Assembly: GCA_023957475.1 (NCBI GenBank)
Contig: JAMLHA010000007.1
Coordinates: 114,896-178,895, forward strand
DNA length: 64,000 nucleotides
DNA from: Crocinitomicaceae bacterium
GTDB lineage: Bacteria > Bacteroidota > Bacteroidia > Flavobacteriales_D > Crocinitomicaceae
Direction of reading: 5' to 3'
A model generated the notes under the pieces. That model worked only from the letters and a program-made list of their open reading frames with translations. It ran no database searches and was not told the DNA's origin. Position numbers and translations under genes: made by a program. Shown here piece after piece: positions 9,336 to 19,505 of the stretch. Each line of letters opens with the position of its first letter. Positions within the stretch are counted from its first letter, which is position 1.

Positions 9336-9375
9336 ATAGTTGTATTTATTTCTAGTTATAGTTTAAACTAGATTT

Positions 9376-10437
9376 TTAATCAATAATTAACATTGCATCA
9401 CCGTACGAATAGAATTTGTATTTTTCTTTAATAGCTTCTTGGTAGGCTTTCATCATGTTTTCGTGACCTGCAAAAGCAGAAATCATCATCAACAATGTTG
9501 AAAGCGGTGTGTGAAAATTGGTGATCATACAATTGGCAATACTGAAATCATAAGGTGGGAAAATAAATTTATTTGTCCAACCATCAAATGGTTTCAATGT
9601 ACCTTCTGTTGAAACAGATGATTCGATTGCTCGCATAGAAGTTGTTCCAATTGCACAAATACGTTTTTTGTTTTCAATTGCTTTATTGACAATGTTTACA
9701 GCTTTTTGAGGGATTATTACTTGCTCAGAATCCATTTTGTGTTTTGTCAAATCTTCCACTTCTACAGAACGAAATGTACCAAGTCCAACATGCAAAGTTA
9801 CTTCAGCAAAATTTACTCCTTTAATTTCTAAACGTTTCAATAATTCACGAGAAAAATGCAAACCAGCAGTAGGTGCAGCAACAGCACCTTCTTGAGTTGC
9901 ATAGATTGTTTGATACCTGTCTTCATCAGTAGGTTCAACAGCTCTTTTGATGTATTTAGGAAGTGGAGTTTCACCTAATTCAGTAATTTTTGCTTTGAAA
10001 TCTTCGTAAGGGCCATCAAACAAGAAACGCAATGTTCTACCTCTTGACGTTGTATTGTCAATTACTTCAGCAACCAATGAGTCATCGTCACCGAAGTACA
10101 ATTTATTACCGATTCTAATTTTTCTTGCTGGATCGACTAAAACATCCCACAACAAACTTTCACGATTCAATTCGCGCAATAAAAATACTTCAATTTTTGC
10201 ACCAGTTTTCTCCTTGTTACCATACAATCTTGCTGGGAAAACGCGGGTGTTATTACGAATCATAACATCACCGTCAGAGAAATAATTAACCAAGTCTTTG
10301 AATAATTTGTGTTCAATCTTTCCGTTGCTACGGTGAAGTATTAATAATCTAGCTTCATCACGGTTTTCTGATGGGTATTCTGCGATTAATTCTTGAGGTA
10401 AATCGAAATTAAATTCCGAAAGTTTCATTTTACTCAT
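9376..10437 (-). CDS. queA: S-adenosylmethionine:tRNA ribosyltransferase-isomerase QueA
   Basis: 353 residues, full length. QueA transfers and isomerises the ribosyl moiety of SAM onto preQ1 at tRNA position 34, giving epoxyqueuosine. Diagnostic segments are [58 protein letters not shown] and [13 protein letters not shown] second in-frame ATG lies three codons in (10428) and could be the true start, giving [11 protein letters not shown]. No other queuosine gene is in the window. Confidence 0.96.
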   Translation of the reverse strand: MSKMKLSEFNFDLPQELIAEYPSENRDEARLLILHRSNGKIEHKLFKDLVNYFSDGDVMIRNNTRVFPARLYGNKEKTGAKIEVFLLRELNRESLLWDVLVDPARKIRIGNKLYFGDDDSLVAEVIDNTTSRGRTLRFLFDGPYEDFKAKITELGETPLPKYIKRAVEPTDEDRYQTIYATQEGAVAAPTAGLHFSRELLKRLEIKGVNFAEVTLHVGLGTFRSVEVEDLTKHKMDSEQVIIPQKAVNIVNKAIENKKRICAIGTTSMRAIESSVSTEGTLKPFDGWTNKFIFPPYDFSIANCMITNFHTPLSTLLMMISAFAGHENMMKAYQEAIKEKYKFYSYGDAMLIID

Positions 10438-10510
10438 TGCAAAGAAGTATTATTTTAAATAAAAAGAGCACAAAATTAAATAAAAATAACAAGTAAAAGA
10501 GTGTTTTTAA

Positions 10511-11158
10511 CTATTTCTTTAGAATTTCCTTTTTCCAACTTGCGTATTTTTTTGTTTTTATTTGGTCTAATGTATAGTAGAACGTTTTTGCCCAATAATT
10601 CCGCAAGCCAAATCCGCCTGCTTTAGAATGAAATAGGTCATATAATAGAATGTTATTATTGGATAAATCAATAGCTACAAAGTGATATATTGCCATTTCT
10701 TGAAGTTTGTTTAAGCTTTCAGCTACCAAAAGCAACCCAATACCTTCCTTTTCAGAAAAATTATACGATTGAATAAACTTTTGGATGTCATCTTTCGTAT
10801 AATTGGGCGATTTTAATGCTTCCATGTCTTCCAAAGGAGTTATGCTATTGATTTGAGAAATATCTTTAAGATTTACTTCAATGTTTTCTTTTCTAAAAGT
10901 TGCAATGAGGTTGTATTTATCTGGTTCTTTGTACACCATGTTATTCCAAGCAGGAAAATATTCAGTCTTAATAGAAGCTCCATCGGTTGATCCTATACCC
11001 CATATTTGACTGAAATCACCTATTAATTTTACATGCGAAAAATCAATTCCCAACCAGGTAATTTTAGTTGAAGAAGATTGAAATAAATCTTCAATTTTTT
11101 GACAAAAAATAAGTGATGGAACAAGTGTTAACCAAATTATAATTAGTGTTTTTTTCAT
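10511..11158 (-). CDS. Secreted hypothetical protein
   Basis: 215 residues from the ATG at 11158 (MKKTLIIIWLTLVPSLIFCQ), which gives a clean Sec signal peptide cleaved near residue 19; the frame extends nine codons further upstream without signal character. The mature part is soluble, contains GIGLLLVAESLNKLQEMAIYH and ends in a Lys-rich tail. I do not recognise a family. It lies 73 bases upstream of queA on the same strand and is transcribed away from fabG, which is divergent. Probably periplasmic or surface-exposed; function unknown. Confidence 0.6.
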   Translation of the reverse strand: MKKTLIIIWLTLVPSLIFCQKIEDLFQSSSTKITWLGIDFSHVKLIGDFSQIWGIGSTDGASIKTEYFPAWNNMVYKEPDKYNLIATFRKENIEVNLKDISQINSITPLEDMEALKSPNYTKDDIQKFIQSYNFSEKEGIGLLLVAESLNKLQEMAIYHFVAIDLSNNNILLYDLFHSKAGGFGLRNYWAKTFYYTLDQIKTKKYASWKKEILKK

Positions 11159-11256
11159 TTTATATATCATTTTTCTAGTATACAAATTTAATGAATAATT
11201 AAATGGAAGTCAATTAAATTAACAATACTTTTAAGAATTATTGTTAATGTGTTTTT

Positions 11257-11283
11257 TTGAATCATTCTTTTTACTTATTTTTG
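11257..11283 (+). promoter_or_regulatory. Possible promoter of fabG
   Basis: TTG at 11257-11259 and TATTTTTG at 11276-11283 are separated by 16 bases, slightly short for the Bacteroidota consensus. The start codon follows 17 bases downstream. Confidence 0.4.
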
Positions 11284-11300
11284 ATTTAAATTAATATCAA

Positions 11301-12047
11301 ATGAAGTTATTACAAGATAAAGTTGTTCTAATTACAGGAGCATCAAGAGGAATTGGAAAGTCAATCGCAGAAGTATGTGTTGCACAAGGTGCTAAGGTTG
11401 CTTTTACGTATTTATCATCTGAGGAAAAAGCAAAAGCTTTGGAAGCAGAATTGGCAAAGAATGGAGGAGAGGTAAAGGGTTTTAAATCTGATGCTGCAAA
11501 ATTTGATGATGCTCAAAAATTAGTGGATGATGTTGTTGCTGCTTTTGGAACAATTGATGTATTGGTAAATAATGCTGGTATCACGAGAGATAACTTGTTG
11601 ATGCGTATGACAGAAGAACAGTGGGATGAAGTGATCAATACAAATTTAAAATCAGCTTTTAATTTAACAAAAGCTGTACAACGTCCAATGCTTAAAGCAA
11701 AAGCTGGTTCAATTATCAATATATCTTCTGTAGTTGGTGTAAGCGGCAATGCTGGTCAGGCAAATTATGCTGCATCAAAAGCAGGGTTGATTGGTTTTAC
11801 AAAATCGGTTGCTCAAGAGTTGGGTTCTCGTAATATCAGGGCAAATGCCATTGCGCCAGGATTTATTGAAACTGAAATGACAGATGTATTGGATCCAAAG
11901 GTGGTAGAACAATGGAGAAGTTCAATACCATTAAAACGTGGAGGTAAACCAGAAGATGTGGCTAATTTAGTTGTATTCTTAGGTTCTGATATGTCTGCTT
12001 ATGTTACAGGGCAAACAATTAATGTTTGTGGAGGAATGTTGATGTAG
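11301..12047 (+). CDS. fabG: 3-oxoacyl-[ACP] reductase FabG
   Basis: 248 residues, a classical short-chain dehydrogenase. The NADPH-binding GASRGIGKS is at residues 12-20, NNAGITRDN follows, and the catalytic Ser-Tyr-Lys set appears as INISSVVG and YAASKAG. The C-terminal half matches FabG (IAPGFIETEMTDVL, YVTGQTINVCGGM). It reduces beta-ketoacyl-ACP in fatty acid elongation. No other fab gene is nearby, so a paralogous SDR role is possible, but the sequence is as close to FabG as one can judge by eye. It ends at a bidirectional terminator shared with sucD. Confidence 0.92.
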   Translation: MKLLQDKVVLITGASRGIGKSIAEVCVAQGAKVAFTYLSSEEKAKALEAELAKNGGEVKGFKSDAAKFDDAQKLVDDVVAAFGTIDVLVNNAGITRDNLLMRMTEEQWDEVINTNLKSAFNLTKAVQRPMLKAKAGSIINISSVVGVSGNAGQANYAASKAGLIGFTKSVAQELGSRNIRANAIAPGFIETEMTDVLDPKVVEQWRSSIPLKRGGKPEDVANLVVFLGSDMSAYVTGQTINVCGGMLM

Positions 12048-12067
12048 TTAAATCTATTTAAAGGTAT

Positions 12068-12102
12068 AAAAAAAGGAGTTGATTTGAAATCAACTCCTTT
12101 TT
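12068..12102. terminator. Bidirectional terminator between fabG and sucD
   Basis: A perfect stem (AAAAAGGAGTTGATT / AATCAACTCCTTTTT) with a three-base loop between convergent genes, with A- and T-runs on the two sides. Confidence 0.88.
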
Positions 12103-12120
12103 CATTTTATAAAAAGTGAA

Positions 12121-13002
12121 TTAAGCCATAACGCCTAATACTTCTGCCATTTTTTTACCGATATGAGCAGGTGAATCAACTACGTGAATTCCACATTCTC
12201 TCATGATTCGTTTTTTAGCTTCTGCTGTATCATTAGCTCCACCAACAATTGCACCTGCGTGCCCCATTGTTCTTCCTTTTGGAGCAGTTTCACCAGCGAT
12301 GAAACCAACAACTGGTTTTTTGTTTCCATTAGATTTAATCCATTCAGCTGCAATAGCTTCAAGATTTCCTCCAATTTCACCAATCATTACAATTCCTTCA
12401 GTTTCTGGATCATTCATTAAAAGTTCAACAGCTTCGCGAGTGGTTGTTCCAATAATTGGGTCTCCACCAATACCGATAGCAGTTGTAATTCCTAATCCAG
12501 CTTTAGCTACTTGATCAGCAGCTTCATACGTTAAAGTTCCAGATTTAGAAACAATACCTACTTTTCCTTTTTTGAAAACAAATCCTGGCATAATACCTAC
12601 TTTAGCTTCACCAGCAGTGATAACACCTGGACAATTTGGACCAATTAAACGGCAATTGTAACCTTTAATGTATTCTCTCGCTTGAACCATGTCTTTAACT
12701 GGAATGCCTTCAGTAATACAAACGATTACTTTAATTCCTGCATTAGCAGCTTCCATAATAGCATCAGCAGCAAACGCTGGTGGTACAAAAATGATTGAAA
12801 CATCTGCTCTAGTTTTATCTACTGCGTCTTTTACGGTGTTAAAAACAGGTTTGTCTAAGTGAGTTGAACCACCTTTACCTGGTGTTACACCACCAACAAC
12901 ATTTGTTCCATACTCAATCATTTGGCTTGCATGGAATGTTCCTTCATTCCCTGTGAATCCTTGTACTATTACTTTTGAATCTTTGTTAACTAATACGCTC
13001 AT
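12121..13002 (-). CDS. sucD: Succinyl-CoA ligase, alpha subunit SucD
   Basis: 293 residues, full length. SucD carries the phosphohistidine and CoA-binding domain of succinyl-CoA synthetase and interconverts succinyl-CoA and succinate with NDP phosphorylation in the TCA cycle. It contains the Rossmann CoA-binding start [22 protein letters not shown] and the active-site histidine motif GHAGAIVGG. The beta subunit gene sucC is not adjacent: the gene is single here, flanked by fabG and an ABC transporter, which is a common arrangement in Bacteroidota. Confidence 0.97.
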   Translation of the reverse strand: MSVLVNKDSKVIVQGFTGNEGTFHASQMIEYGTNVVGGVTPGKGGSTHLDKPVFNTVKDAVDKTRADVSIIFVPPAFAADAIMEAANAGIKVIVCITEGIPVKDMVQAREYIKGYNCRLIGPNCPGVITAGEAKVGIMPGFVFKKGKVGIVSKSGTLTYEAADQVAKAGLGITTAIGIGGDPIIGTTTREAVELLMNDPETEGIVMIGEIGGNLEAIAAEWIKSNGNKKPVVGFIAGETAPKGRTMGHAGAIVGGANDTAEAKKRIMRECGIHVVDSPAHIGKKMAEVLGVMA

Positions 13003-13124
13003 ATTTATAGCTATTTAATGTCCTTAATTTTAAAAATCGCTCAAATTTACGTTTTTGAAACGGTTTAGACAATTTTATTAAACATTATTTTAATAAAAAA
13101 CAGTTAATAGTATCGAAATTGAAT

Positions 13125-16100
13125 TTATTTCCTTGGTTTTTTCATAATTCTTTTGCCAAAGAATAAATGTGAGATGTATTTGTATAAACCGAAGGTGCGT
13201 TTTAATAGTTCATAATGCAATGCTAAATATAAAAAGAGTATGTATATCCATATAACTACAACGTTTGCAATAAAGGTGTCTATGGTAAATCCAAAAATAG
13301 CTTTATCCTTTATAAAATAAGGTGAGTCTAAAAAACGAACTCCATTACAAGGTTGGTAAATTGGGTTTTTTAATTGGAGTATTCTATTTTGTTTGTAATT
13401 GATGTAAAGTGGAGTTAAACGATCTCTGGAAGTTACCAACCATTCCAGGTTTTCATTGTTATACAATTCTCTATAGGTATTGTATTCCTTCACCCCAAAA
13501 TGACGTTTGAAATTATCCAAAGAATCATTTGCTAAATTGTAATTATTCGTGTATTGAAGTTGCAATACAGAAAGAAATTTGTCAATATTCTCTTTGTTTA
13601 ATTGATTATTGGTAAAACAATCGTTGCATTTAAAATTATCCCATTTTTCTTCCTCAATTTTAATCTCATTTTTAATCAATTCTATGTGTTTTCCTTCTTC
13701 TGTCAAATGGTGTAGTTCTGGAATCCAATAGTCTTTTTTCCATTGGGCTACATTGCTTTTTCTAACAGTATTGAATGTCATATTGGCAAATGAATTGTCA
13801 GAAGCAAGTTCAACAGCTAAAGCTTCATACCCCCATCTTGATATCATAACATTTCCAATCCAAGGTACTTCAATTGGATCACTTAAAACAGGATTCATAC
13901 GGTCATAGCGAATGATTAATCCGCTAAAAATCATTTGTGGGATTATTAGAATTGGAATAATGATGTAAATCATTTTAGTTTGCCTAAATGCTGAAGAAAT
14001 GTTCAGTCCTAAAATATTTGACCAAACAGAAATTGAAAACAACACAATCCAATATTCCAACCATTGTTCTTTGATGTTTAATACGAGGTGACCAACAAGT
14101 ATGAATAAAAACGATTGAATCCCTGATATTATCATTAATAAAGCTGTTTTGCTGAGTAAATAACTTCCCCAACTTAAGTGTAGAAATTTTTCTCGTTGTA
14201 GATTTTTTTTGTCTTTATTAATCTCTTCTGCAGCAACGGTCATTCCAAGGAATATGCATACAAGAATACTTACAAATAAATATGTTGAAATGTTTTCATT
14301 GTAATAGTAAATGTATTCTCGACCATGTTCCGTTTCAATATAATATTTTAAGAAAAAAGACATGATAAAAGCCAATATGGGTGCTTCTGTTAAAATAAAC
14401 AGTACATATTGTCTGTTCAATATTTTACTTAATAAGTCTCTTTTAAAATAGGTTGTAAATTGATCTAATTTACTCGGTCTTTTTAAAGGTTCAGGTAGTT
14501 TTTTATGCTGAAATGACTCGTATTCATCTATTTCTTTATCATTTAATTCTTTGTCTTTTAAATAAAGTTGATGCCATTTTCTTGGAGAACTTTTCCTATC
14601 TTTTAATGCAATCCCAAATTCGTTTACTATTTGAGCTTCTATCATTTCAAAAATTTGCTCTGGATTCACGTTTCCACATTCTATACATCCTTCTTCATCA
14701 GCGTTGGCATAGTTAAGAGCCTTTTTGAAATAGGAGAGTGCCTTTATTGGTTGTCCGTCAAACACTTGATAGCCTCCATTGTCTAATATTATCAAACGAT
14801 TGAATAGTTTGAAAACATCAGATGATGGTTGGTGAATCACTGCAATAACTAAAGTTCCTTTTAATGACAAAGCTTTTAGAAGGTTCATGATTTGTAAAGA
14901 ACCCATAGAAGATAAACCCGATGTTGGTTCATCTATAAAAAGTATTGCAGGTTTTCGAATTAATTCCAGCGCAATATTTAACCGTTTTCTTTGACCTCCC
15001 GAAATGACTTTTTTTAGCGGACTACCAACTTTTAAATCTCGAATAGAAGTAAGTCCCAATTCATTTAATACTTCAACGACTTTTCTATTGATTTCAAAAT
15101 CAGGTAAATCTCCAAAACTTAATTTTGCACTGTAAAAAAGATTTTGATAAACTGTTAATTCTTCCATCAAAAGGTCATCTTGAGGAACGTATCCAATGAT
15201 GCCTTCAACGTCCTTGGGTTGTTTGTGAATATCAACTCCATTTATTGTGACTTTTCCAGAACTTGGTTTTAATGCTCCGTTAAGAATATTAATCAACGTG
15301 GATTTTCCTGTTCCAGAACCGCCCATAATTCCTACGAGATTTCCAGATTCAATCGAGAAAGAAAAAGAATGTAAAGCAAAAGAACCGGCTCTAAATTTGA
15401 ATTTTACATTTTTTGCTTCAAACAAAAATCGCTCTTCGGTATCAATGGATAAAAAGCGATTGAAAATATCTACTTGGTATAAGCGTTCACTTTTAGAGGT
15501 GTTTACAGATGATCCTTGGATGAATATATGTGTTTTTCTGTTATCTAAAATATGTCCATTTAAGTATAAATCTTGTTCTCCCAAATATTTAAAGAAGATA
15601 TAGTCATTGCTCTTGATATGAATACAAATAATGTTTTTGTCAAGACCTTTTAAGTAAACATGTTGTGGTTTGTCTGTTTTTTTTCCCGTTATTACAAGTG
15701 TGTTTTCGGGTGTTTCGTAATCAAGGATGTCATTTTTAAGTAAAGAATAAATTAGCTCATATTCTTTAACATCAATTTTAAAAACTTCTGTAATTGTTTG
15801 TAAGAAATCCAATTCCAATCTTGTTGCTTCACCATTTTGCATGATGAGCTCCATCAAACGAACAAGTACAATAAATCGTTGGTTGTTTGCCAATTCTTTA
15901 TTGATATCGCTACAAATTCGGAGAACTTTAACAGAATTGACAGATGTCATTTTGTCAACATCACCATACTTTGATTTTTTTCGAACTCTTAAATCTTCAA
16001 CATGTTTATCGAATAATTCAAGGTACTGATCGATTTTGTTTGAAGCAAGTTCAACTTTTAAAAACGATCGAATTATTTGATGTATGTTGTTGTTTTCTTT

Positions 16101-16181
16101 GGCATCACTCTCATTGTTAGCATCAATTCTTGCAATGATTGCAAATAATTGCATTAAAGCTTTGAGAATGCGTTCGCTCAT
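13125..16181 (-). CDS. ABC-2 type half-transporter with N-terminal TerB-like and FHA-like regions
   Basis: 1018 residues. The first 150 are helical with two acidic stretches resembling TerB (IARIDANNESDAKE; IMQNGEATRLELDF). Residues about 170-240 look like a degenerate FHA beta domain. The ATPase follows: Walker A GIMGGSGTGKST, signature ISGGQRKRLNIALEL, Walker B ILFIDEPTSGLSS, then an ABCG-type IHQPSSDVFKLF. A cysteine pair, EEGCIECGNVNPEQIF, comes next. The last 400 residues are an ABC-2 permease of about seven helices with a large external loop. The order ATPase-then-permease is that of ABCG half-transporters, so it should dimerise. The substrate is unknown. Two exported unknowns lie directly upstream on the same strand. 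Confidence 0.88.
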   Translation of the reverse strand: MSERILKALMQLFAIIARIDANNESDAKENNNIHQIIRSFLKVELASNKIDQYLELFDKHVEDLRVRKKSKYGDVDKMTSVNSVKVLRICSDINKELANNQRFIVLVRLMELIMQNGEATRLELDFLQTITEVFKIDVKEYELIYSLLKNDILDYETPENTLVITGKKTDKPQHVYLKGLDKNIICIHIKSNDYIFFKYLGEQDLYLNGHILDNRKTHIFIQGSSVNTSKSERLYQVDIFNRFLSIDTEERFLFEAKNVKFKFRAGSFALHSFSFSIESGNLVGIMGGSGTGKSTLINILNGALKPSSGKVTINGVDIHKQPKDVEGIIGYVPQDDLLMEELTVYQNLFYSAKLSFGDLPDFEINRKVVEVLNELGLTSIRDLKVGSPLKKVISGGQRKRLNIALELIRKPAILFIDEPTSGLSSMGSLQIMNLLKALSLKGTLVIAVIHQPSSDVFKLFNRLIILDNGGYQVFDGQPIKALSYFKKALNYANADEEGCIECGNVNPEQIFEMIEAQIVNEFGIALKDRKSSPRKWHQLYLKDKELNDKEIDEYESFQHKKLPEPLKRPSKLDQFTTYFKRDLLSKILNRQYVLFILTEAPILAFIMSFFLKYYIETEHGREYIYYYNENISTYLFVSILVCIFLGMTVAAEEINKDKKNLQREKFLHLSWGSYLLSKTALLMIISGIQSFLFILVGHLVLNIKEQWLEYWIVLFSISVWSNILGLNISSAFRQTKMIYIIIPILIIPQMIFSGLIIRYDRMNPVLSDPIEVPWIGNVMISRWGYEALAVELASDNSFANMTFNTVRKSNVAQWKKDYWIPELHHLTEEGKHIELIKNEIKIEEEKWDNFKCNDCFTNNQLNKENIDKFLSVLQLQYTNNYNLANDSLDNFKRHFGVKEYNTYRELYNNENLEWLVTSRDRLTPLYINYKQNRILQLKNPIYQPCNGVRFLDSPYFIKDKAIFGFTIDTFIANVVVIWIYILFLYLALHYELLKRTFGLYKYISHLFFGKRIMKKPRK

Positions 16182-16197
16182 AATTTAAAATTGAGAA

Positions 16198-16632
16198 TTA
16201 TTGTTTAAATCCAATTAACATTACAGCACAACCAGCAATTTTTCTTTCGGTATCAAGTTCTGTTTCGATTTTCAAGGTAATTGTTTGTGGAACTTTAAAA
16301 TCCCAATATCGAGCATTTTTATAATCTTGATTTGAAAACAAAACATTTCCTTTTTGATCTCTTAAACGAAATATAACGTAATCATCTCTATCGCCAGCAC
16401 TTACAGCAATTCTATAAGTTGTTCCTCCATAAAAGGTAATGTCAAATTCAGCTTGTTGTCTATCCAAAAAAGCTGTGTAAACTTGACCGTCAGAGATAAA
16501 TACTTCTTTTCCTTTTTCATCACGAAATAGCTTTTCACAATCTTTAACCATTTCGTCACAATTTTGACTAAAAGAGGTAAGCCCTAATAGTAAAAATGTT
16601 ACAGCAGATAATATCGTCTTTTTCTTCATCAT
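16198..16632 (-). CDS. Secreted hypothetical protein
   Basis: 144 residues with a signal peptide (MMKKKTILSAVTFLLLGLTS, cleavage near FSQ). The mature part has beta-rich stretches: YTAFLDRQQAEFDITFYGG, AVSAGDRDDYVIFRLRDQKG, and a C-terminal TLKIETELDTERKIAGCAV that ends in a hydrophobic strand. I recognise no named family, but the form suggests a small periplasmic jelly-roll protein. It lies 17 bases upstream of the ABC half-transporter and one base from the lipoprotein gene before it, so the three probably form one operon and may share an envelope function. Confidence 0.68.
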   Translation of the reverse strand: MMKKKTILSAVTFLLLGLTSFSQNCDEMVKDCEKLFRDEKGKEVFISDGQVYTAFLDRQQAEFDITFYGGTTYRIAVSAGDRDDYVIFRLRDQKGNVLFSNQDYKNARYWDFKVPQTITLKIETELDTERKIAGCAVMLIGFKQ

Positions 16633-16633
16633 T

Positions 16634-17521
16634 TTAGTCTATTAAGTAGTTTCTAATTTTGGTTATTTGTGTCTTAATGGCAGATAAAGTCTCATCGTTA
16701 ATAGAGAATTTAATAGAATGTTTTAACTCCGTTAAATGTTTTTCAGAGTTTGTGACAGGTTCTGCATATTGATAATCAACAGAAATGTTCTCAAAAATTT
16801 TATTCAATTCTTTTAAATCACTTATGAGTTTATCACTTTCATTTTCTTTATTGTTTTCCTCTAACAATGATGTAAGTGTCAATAATGTTTGTTTTTGTTC
16901 ACCAATTCGTTCAATTAATTCATCATTATTCTTTTTATCAAGTAGAGAAGAAGCGAAATGAAGCGATTCTATCCAACCACCTGCTAAAATTAATGAAGAT
17001 ACAGATTTTCTATTGTCGTTTTTCAAGAATAAGTCCGCATTTTTAAATGCATCGGATACAATGTGCATCATTGAATCACTATTGTCAGTGTGCTTTTGAT
17101 AGCGTTCAACAAATGATTTGTCAAAGGCAGATTCCAAACCAAGTGATTTGGTAAGTTTTTCAACCGTAACAATGTAATCCATGATTTGCTTTTTATCCTT
17201 GTAAACGGAAGAGTATCCTAAATCAGCTCCATAAACACCAAGTATAAGCGCTCTTTTATATTCTGTTTGATAAGAATCTACTTTTGATGATGAGTTTAAA
17301 AGATTTGATTGAAAATTAGGTTCAATTTTCTTCAATAATAGCATGGTTAATATTGGTGATGGAATACTAAATATTTTTCCATCAAATCGCGTATTGAAAG
17401 AACTATTCGTGTCTTTTTGATCGACCGTTATGTGTTCCTTTTCATTACTAACTTCATTGGAGCAGGATTGTAGTAATCCCACAAGTATGAATGTTATACA
17501 AAGATAGTTAGCCATTTTCAT
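16634..17521 (-). CDS. Hypothetical lipoprotein
   Basis: 295 residues from the ATG at 17521 (MKMANYLCITFILVGLLQSC), which gives a lipobox at LLQSC; the frame continues 17 codons upstream without signal features. The mature protein is almost entirely helical and charged, with FSIPSPILTMLLLKK, LGVYGADLGYSS, a SLILAGGWIESLHFASSL segment and a coiled-coil-like Leu/Lys/Glu region to the end. The family is not recognised by number, but similar lipoproteins with the GVYGADLGY and GGWIESL segments occur in Bacteroidota. First gene of the likely operon with 16198-16632 and the ABC transporter. Confidence 0.7.
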   Translation of the reverse strand: MKMANYLCITFILVGLLQSCSNEVSNEKEHITVDQKDTNSSFNTRFDGKIFSIPSPILTMLLLKKIEPNFQSNLLNSSSKVDSYQTEYKRALILGVYGADLGYSSVYKDKKQIMDYIVTVEKLTKSLGLESAFDKSFVERYQKHTDNSDSMMHIVSDAFKNADLFLKNDNRKSVSSLILAGGWIESLHFASSLLDKKNNDELIERIGEQKQTLLTLTSLLEENNKENESDKLISDLKELNKIFENISVDYQYAEPVTNSEKHLTELKHSIKFSINDETLSAIKTQITKIRNYLID

Positions 17522-17602
17522 AGAGAATTCTTTTTCAATTGTTAGGCTAATATACAATTTTTTTTTAATCAAAATAAAATCTTACTTTTTTTTTATTAAA
17601 TA

Positions 17603-17632
17603 TTGTCTTCTCAAAGACTTTGGTTAACTTTG
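17603..17632 (+). promoter_or_regulatory. Promoter of the MutS-like gene
   Basis: TTG at 17603-17605, a 19-base spacer and TAACTTTG at 17625-17632; the ATG follows at 17650, leaving a leader of only about ten bases. Confidence 0.6.
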
Positions 17633-17649
17633 TTTTATTGATATGAATT

Positions 17650-19413
17650 ATGCAAAATAAAATAAATTTTTATAACGAACAAATAGTCTCACACACACAA
17701 TTATTAGCAATAGCTCAACGCAAATTAACATTATTTACTTTTTTGAGATTGTTGTCTTTCTTATTGATTGTCTTAAGCTGTTATTTTATTGGTTTTGAAA
17801 GAATATTAATACCTGTATTAATAGTTGAAATATCGTTATTTATTTATTTGATTAATAAATGGTTAGATTTTAAAACAAACAAAGAAAAAGAACAGTTGTA
17901 TATTCAATTGAATCAACAAGAAATTCAATTACTCAATGGAGATTGGTCAAGTTTTGAAGCGGGACATGAATTTAAAAATAGCTTGCACCCTTATGCAAAT
18001 GATATGGATTTGTACGGTACAAAAAGTATATATCAGTATATAAATAGAACTGTTTTACCACTTGGAGCAAAAAGATTAGCCGATACTCTTGGTGAAGGCG
18101 CAAAAAATAAACGTTTAAATCAAGAAATGATTTATGAGCTTTCTCAGCAAATTGAATGGTGTCAACGGTTTGTTGTAGAGTCTAAAGTGTATTTAAAAGA
18201 TGAGCAACGTCAACAATCTCTTGATGCTTTAATTGAATTGAATGATAAATCTGCAGGTAATTTGTTTTTGCGATGGATATTGCCAATTTTATCTATTTCT
18301 TCGATTGTGATGTATAATCTTGATTACATTCTTTTTTCTCATTTGTTATTGATATTTTTTATCGTTTTGGCAGTTATTGGTACAAATTTAAAATTGACCA
18401 ATCGCCTTATGTTTACACTGAGTAATCGCTCTGAAAAAATAAATGCTTTGTTGCATCAATTGGATGAATTTAAAAAAGTACAAATTCATTCCGAAGAAGG
18501 GAAAAAATACAAAGACTATTTATATGAAAGCAATGGGGCTTATCAAGGTATAAAAGAACTGAATAAGATAAAGAAATTAGCAGAATATAGAATGAATACC
18601 ATTGTTGGCGTTTTATTGAATTATCTATTGGCTTGGGATTTTCATTTGTTGGCAAATTATTACAAATGGAATAAACAGTATAGCGATAAAATCTCCATAT
18701 TAGAAGAATCATTAGCGGAAGTAGAGGTGTGGATTTCGGGAGCTATTTACGCTTATAATGGTACTTTAATTTGCTACAATCAAATCCCTGATAGCAAGGT
18801 GTTTACAATTGATAATTTAAGTCATCCATTTATTCAACAGAATAAGCAAATACCCAATGATTTCAACCTAAATATTGAGGAATCATTTTTAATAATTACT
18901 GGGCCAAACATGGCTGGAAAAAGCACCTATTTGAGAAGTGTAGGATGGGCAATTATTTCTGCAAATGCAGGTTTCCCTATTTTAGCAAGTTCTTGTTCTA
19001 TGCCTGTGATGAACTTGTATTCAAGTATGCGAACAAGTGATGATTTAACCGTTGAAAGCTCCTATTTTCATGCTGAATTAACTCGCTTACGCTTTATAAT
19101 GGATGCCATCGAAGCAAAAAAGGATGTATTTGTGATTTTGGATGAAATTTTGAAAGGAACCAATAGTAAAGATAAAGAAATAGGATCTGCAGAGTTTCTG
19201 AAAAAATTACAATTAGTTGGTGCAAAAGGTATAATTGCAACACATGATTTATCGTTGACAAATTTAGCTGATAACAACAAATCGTTTAGAAACGTTTATT
19301 TTGATTCATTAATAGAAAACGATGAATTGTATTTTGATTACAAAGTTCGTGATGGTGTGTGCAAAAATATGAATGCATCCTTTTTATTGAAGAAAATGAA
19401 ATTGATAGATTAG
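17650..19413 (+). CDS. Membrane-anchored MutS-family ATPase
   Basis: 587 residues. The C-terminal third is a MutS ATPase: Walker A TGPNMAGKSTYLRS around residue 418, Walker B VFVILDEILKGTNSKDK, and the ATHDLSL switch. Residues about 100-400 resemble the MutS core/lever helices. Unlike true mismatch-repair MutS it lacks the N-terminal mismatch-binding domain and has two hydrophobic hairpins instead, about 28-75 (LLSFLLIVLSCYFIGF and a second helix) and about 203-245 (ILPILSISSIVMYNL, LLLIFFIVLAVIGTNL). This MutS-like membrane family is common in Bacteroidota but its role is not established. Not to be read as MutS or MutS2. Confidence 0.85.
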   Translation: MQNKINFYNEQIVSHTQLLAIAQRKLTLFTFLRLLSFLLIVLSCYFIGFERILIPVLIVEISLFIYLINKWLDFKTNKEKEQLYIQLNQQEIQLLNGDWSSFEAGHEFKNSLHPYANDMDLYGTKSIYQYINRTVLPLGAKRLADTLGEGAKNKRLNQEMIYELSQQIEWCQRFVVESKVYLKDEQRQQSLDALIELNDKSAGNLFLRWILPILSISSIVMYNLDYILFSHLLLIFFIVLAVIGTNLKLTNRLMFTLSNRSEKINALLHQLDEFKKVQIHSEEGKKYKDYLYESNGAYQGIKELNKIKKLAEYRMNTIVGVLLNYLLAWDFHLLANYYKWNKQYSDKISILEESLAEVEVWISGAIYAYNGTLICYNQIPDSKVFTIDNLSHPFIQQNKQIPNDFNLNIEESFLIITGPNMAGKSTYLRSVGWAIISANAGFPILASSCSMPVMNLYSSMRTSDDLTVESSYFHAELTRLRFIMDAIEAKKDVFVILDEILKGTNSKDKEIGSAEFLKKLQLVGAKGIIATHDLSLTNLADNNKSFRNVYFDSLIENDELYFDYKVRDGVCKNMNASFLLKKMKLID

Positions 19414-19505
19414 AAATATTTTTCTAATAATTTGACTAAATTCAAAATAAAACTGTAAATTCGTTATTATTAACTAACGCATTATTAATTACAAAGTATA
19501 GAGAC

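Noticed and set aside
17650..19413. Mismatch repair MutS or MutS2
   Set aside because: The mismatch-binding domain and the Smr domain are missing, and membrane helices are present.
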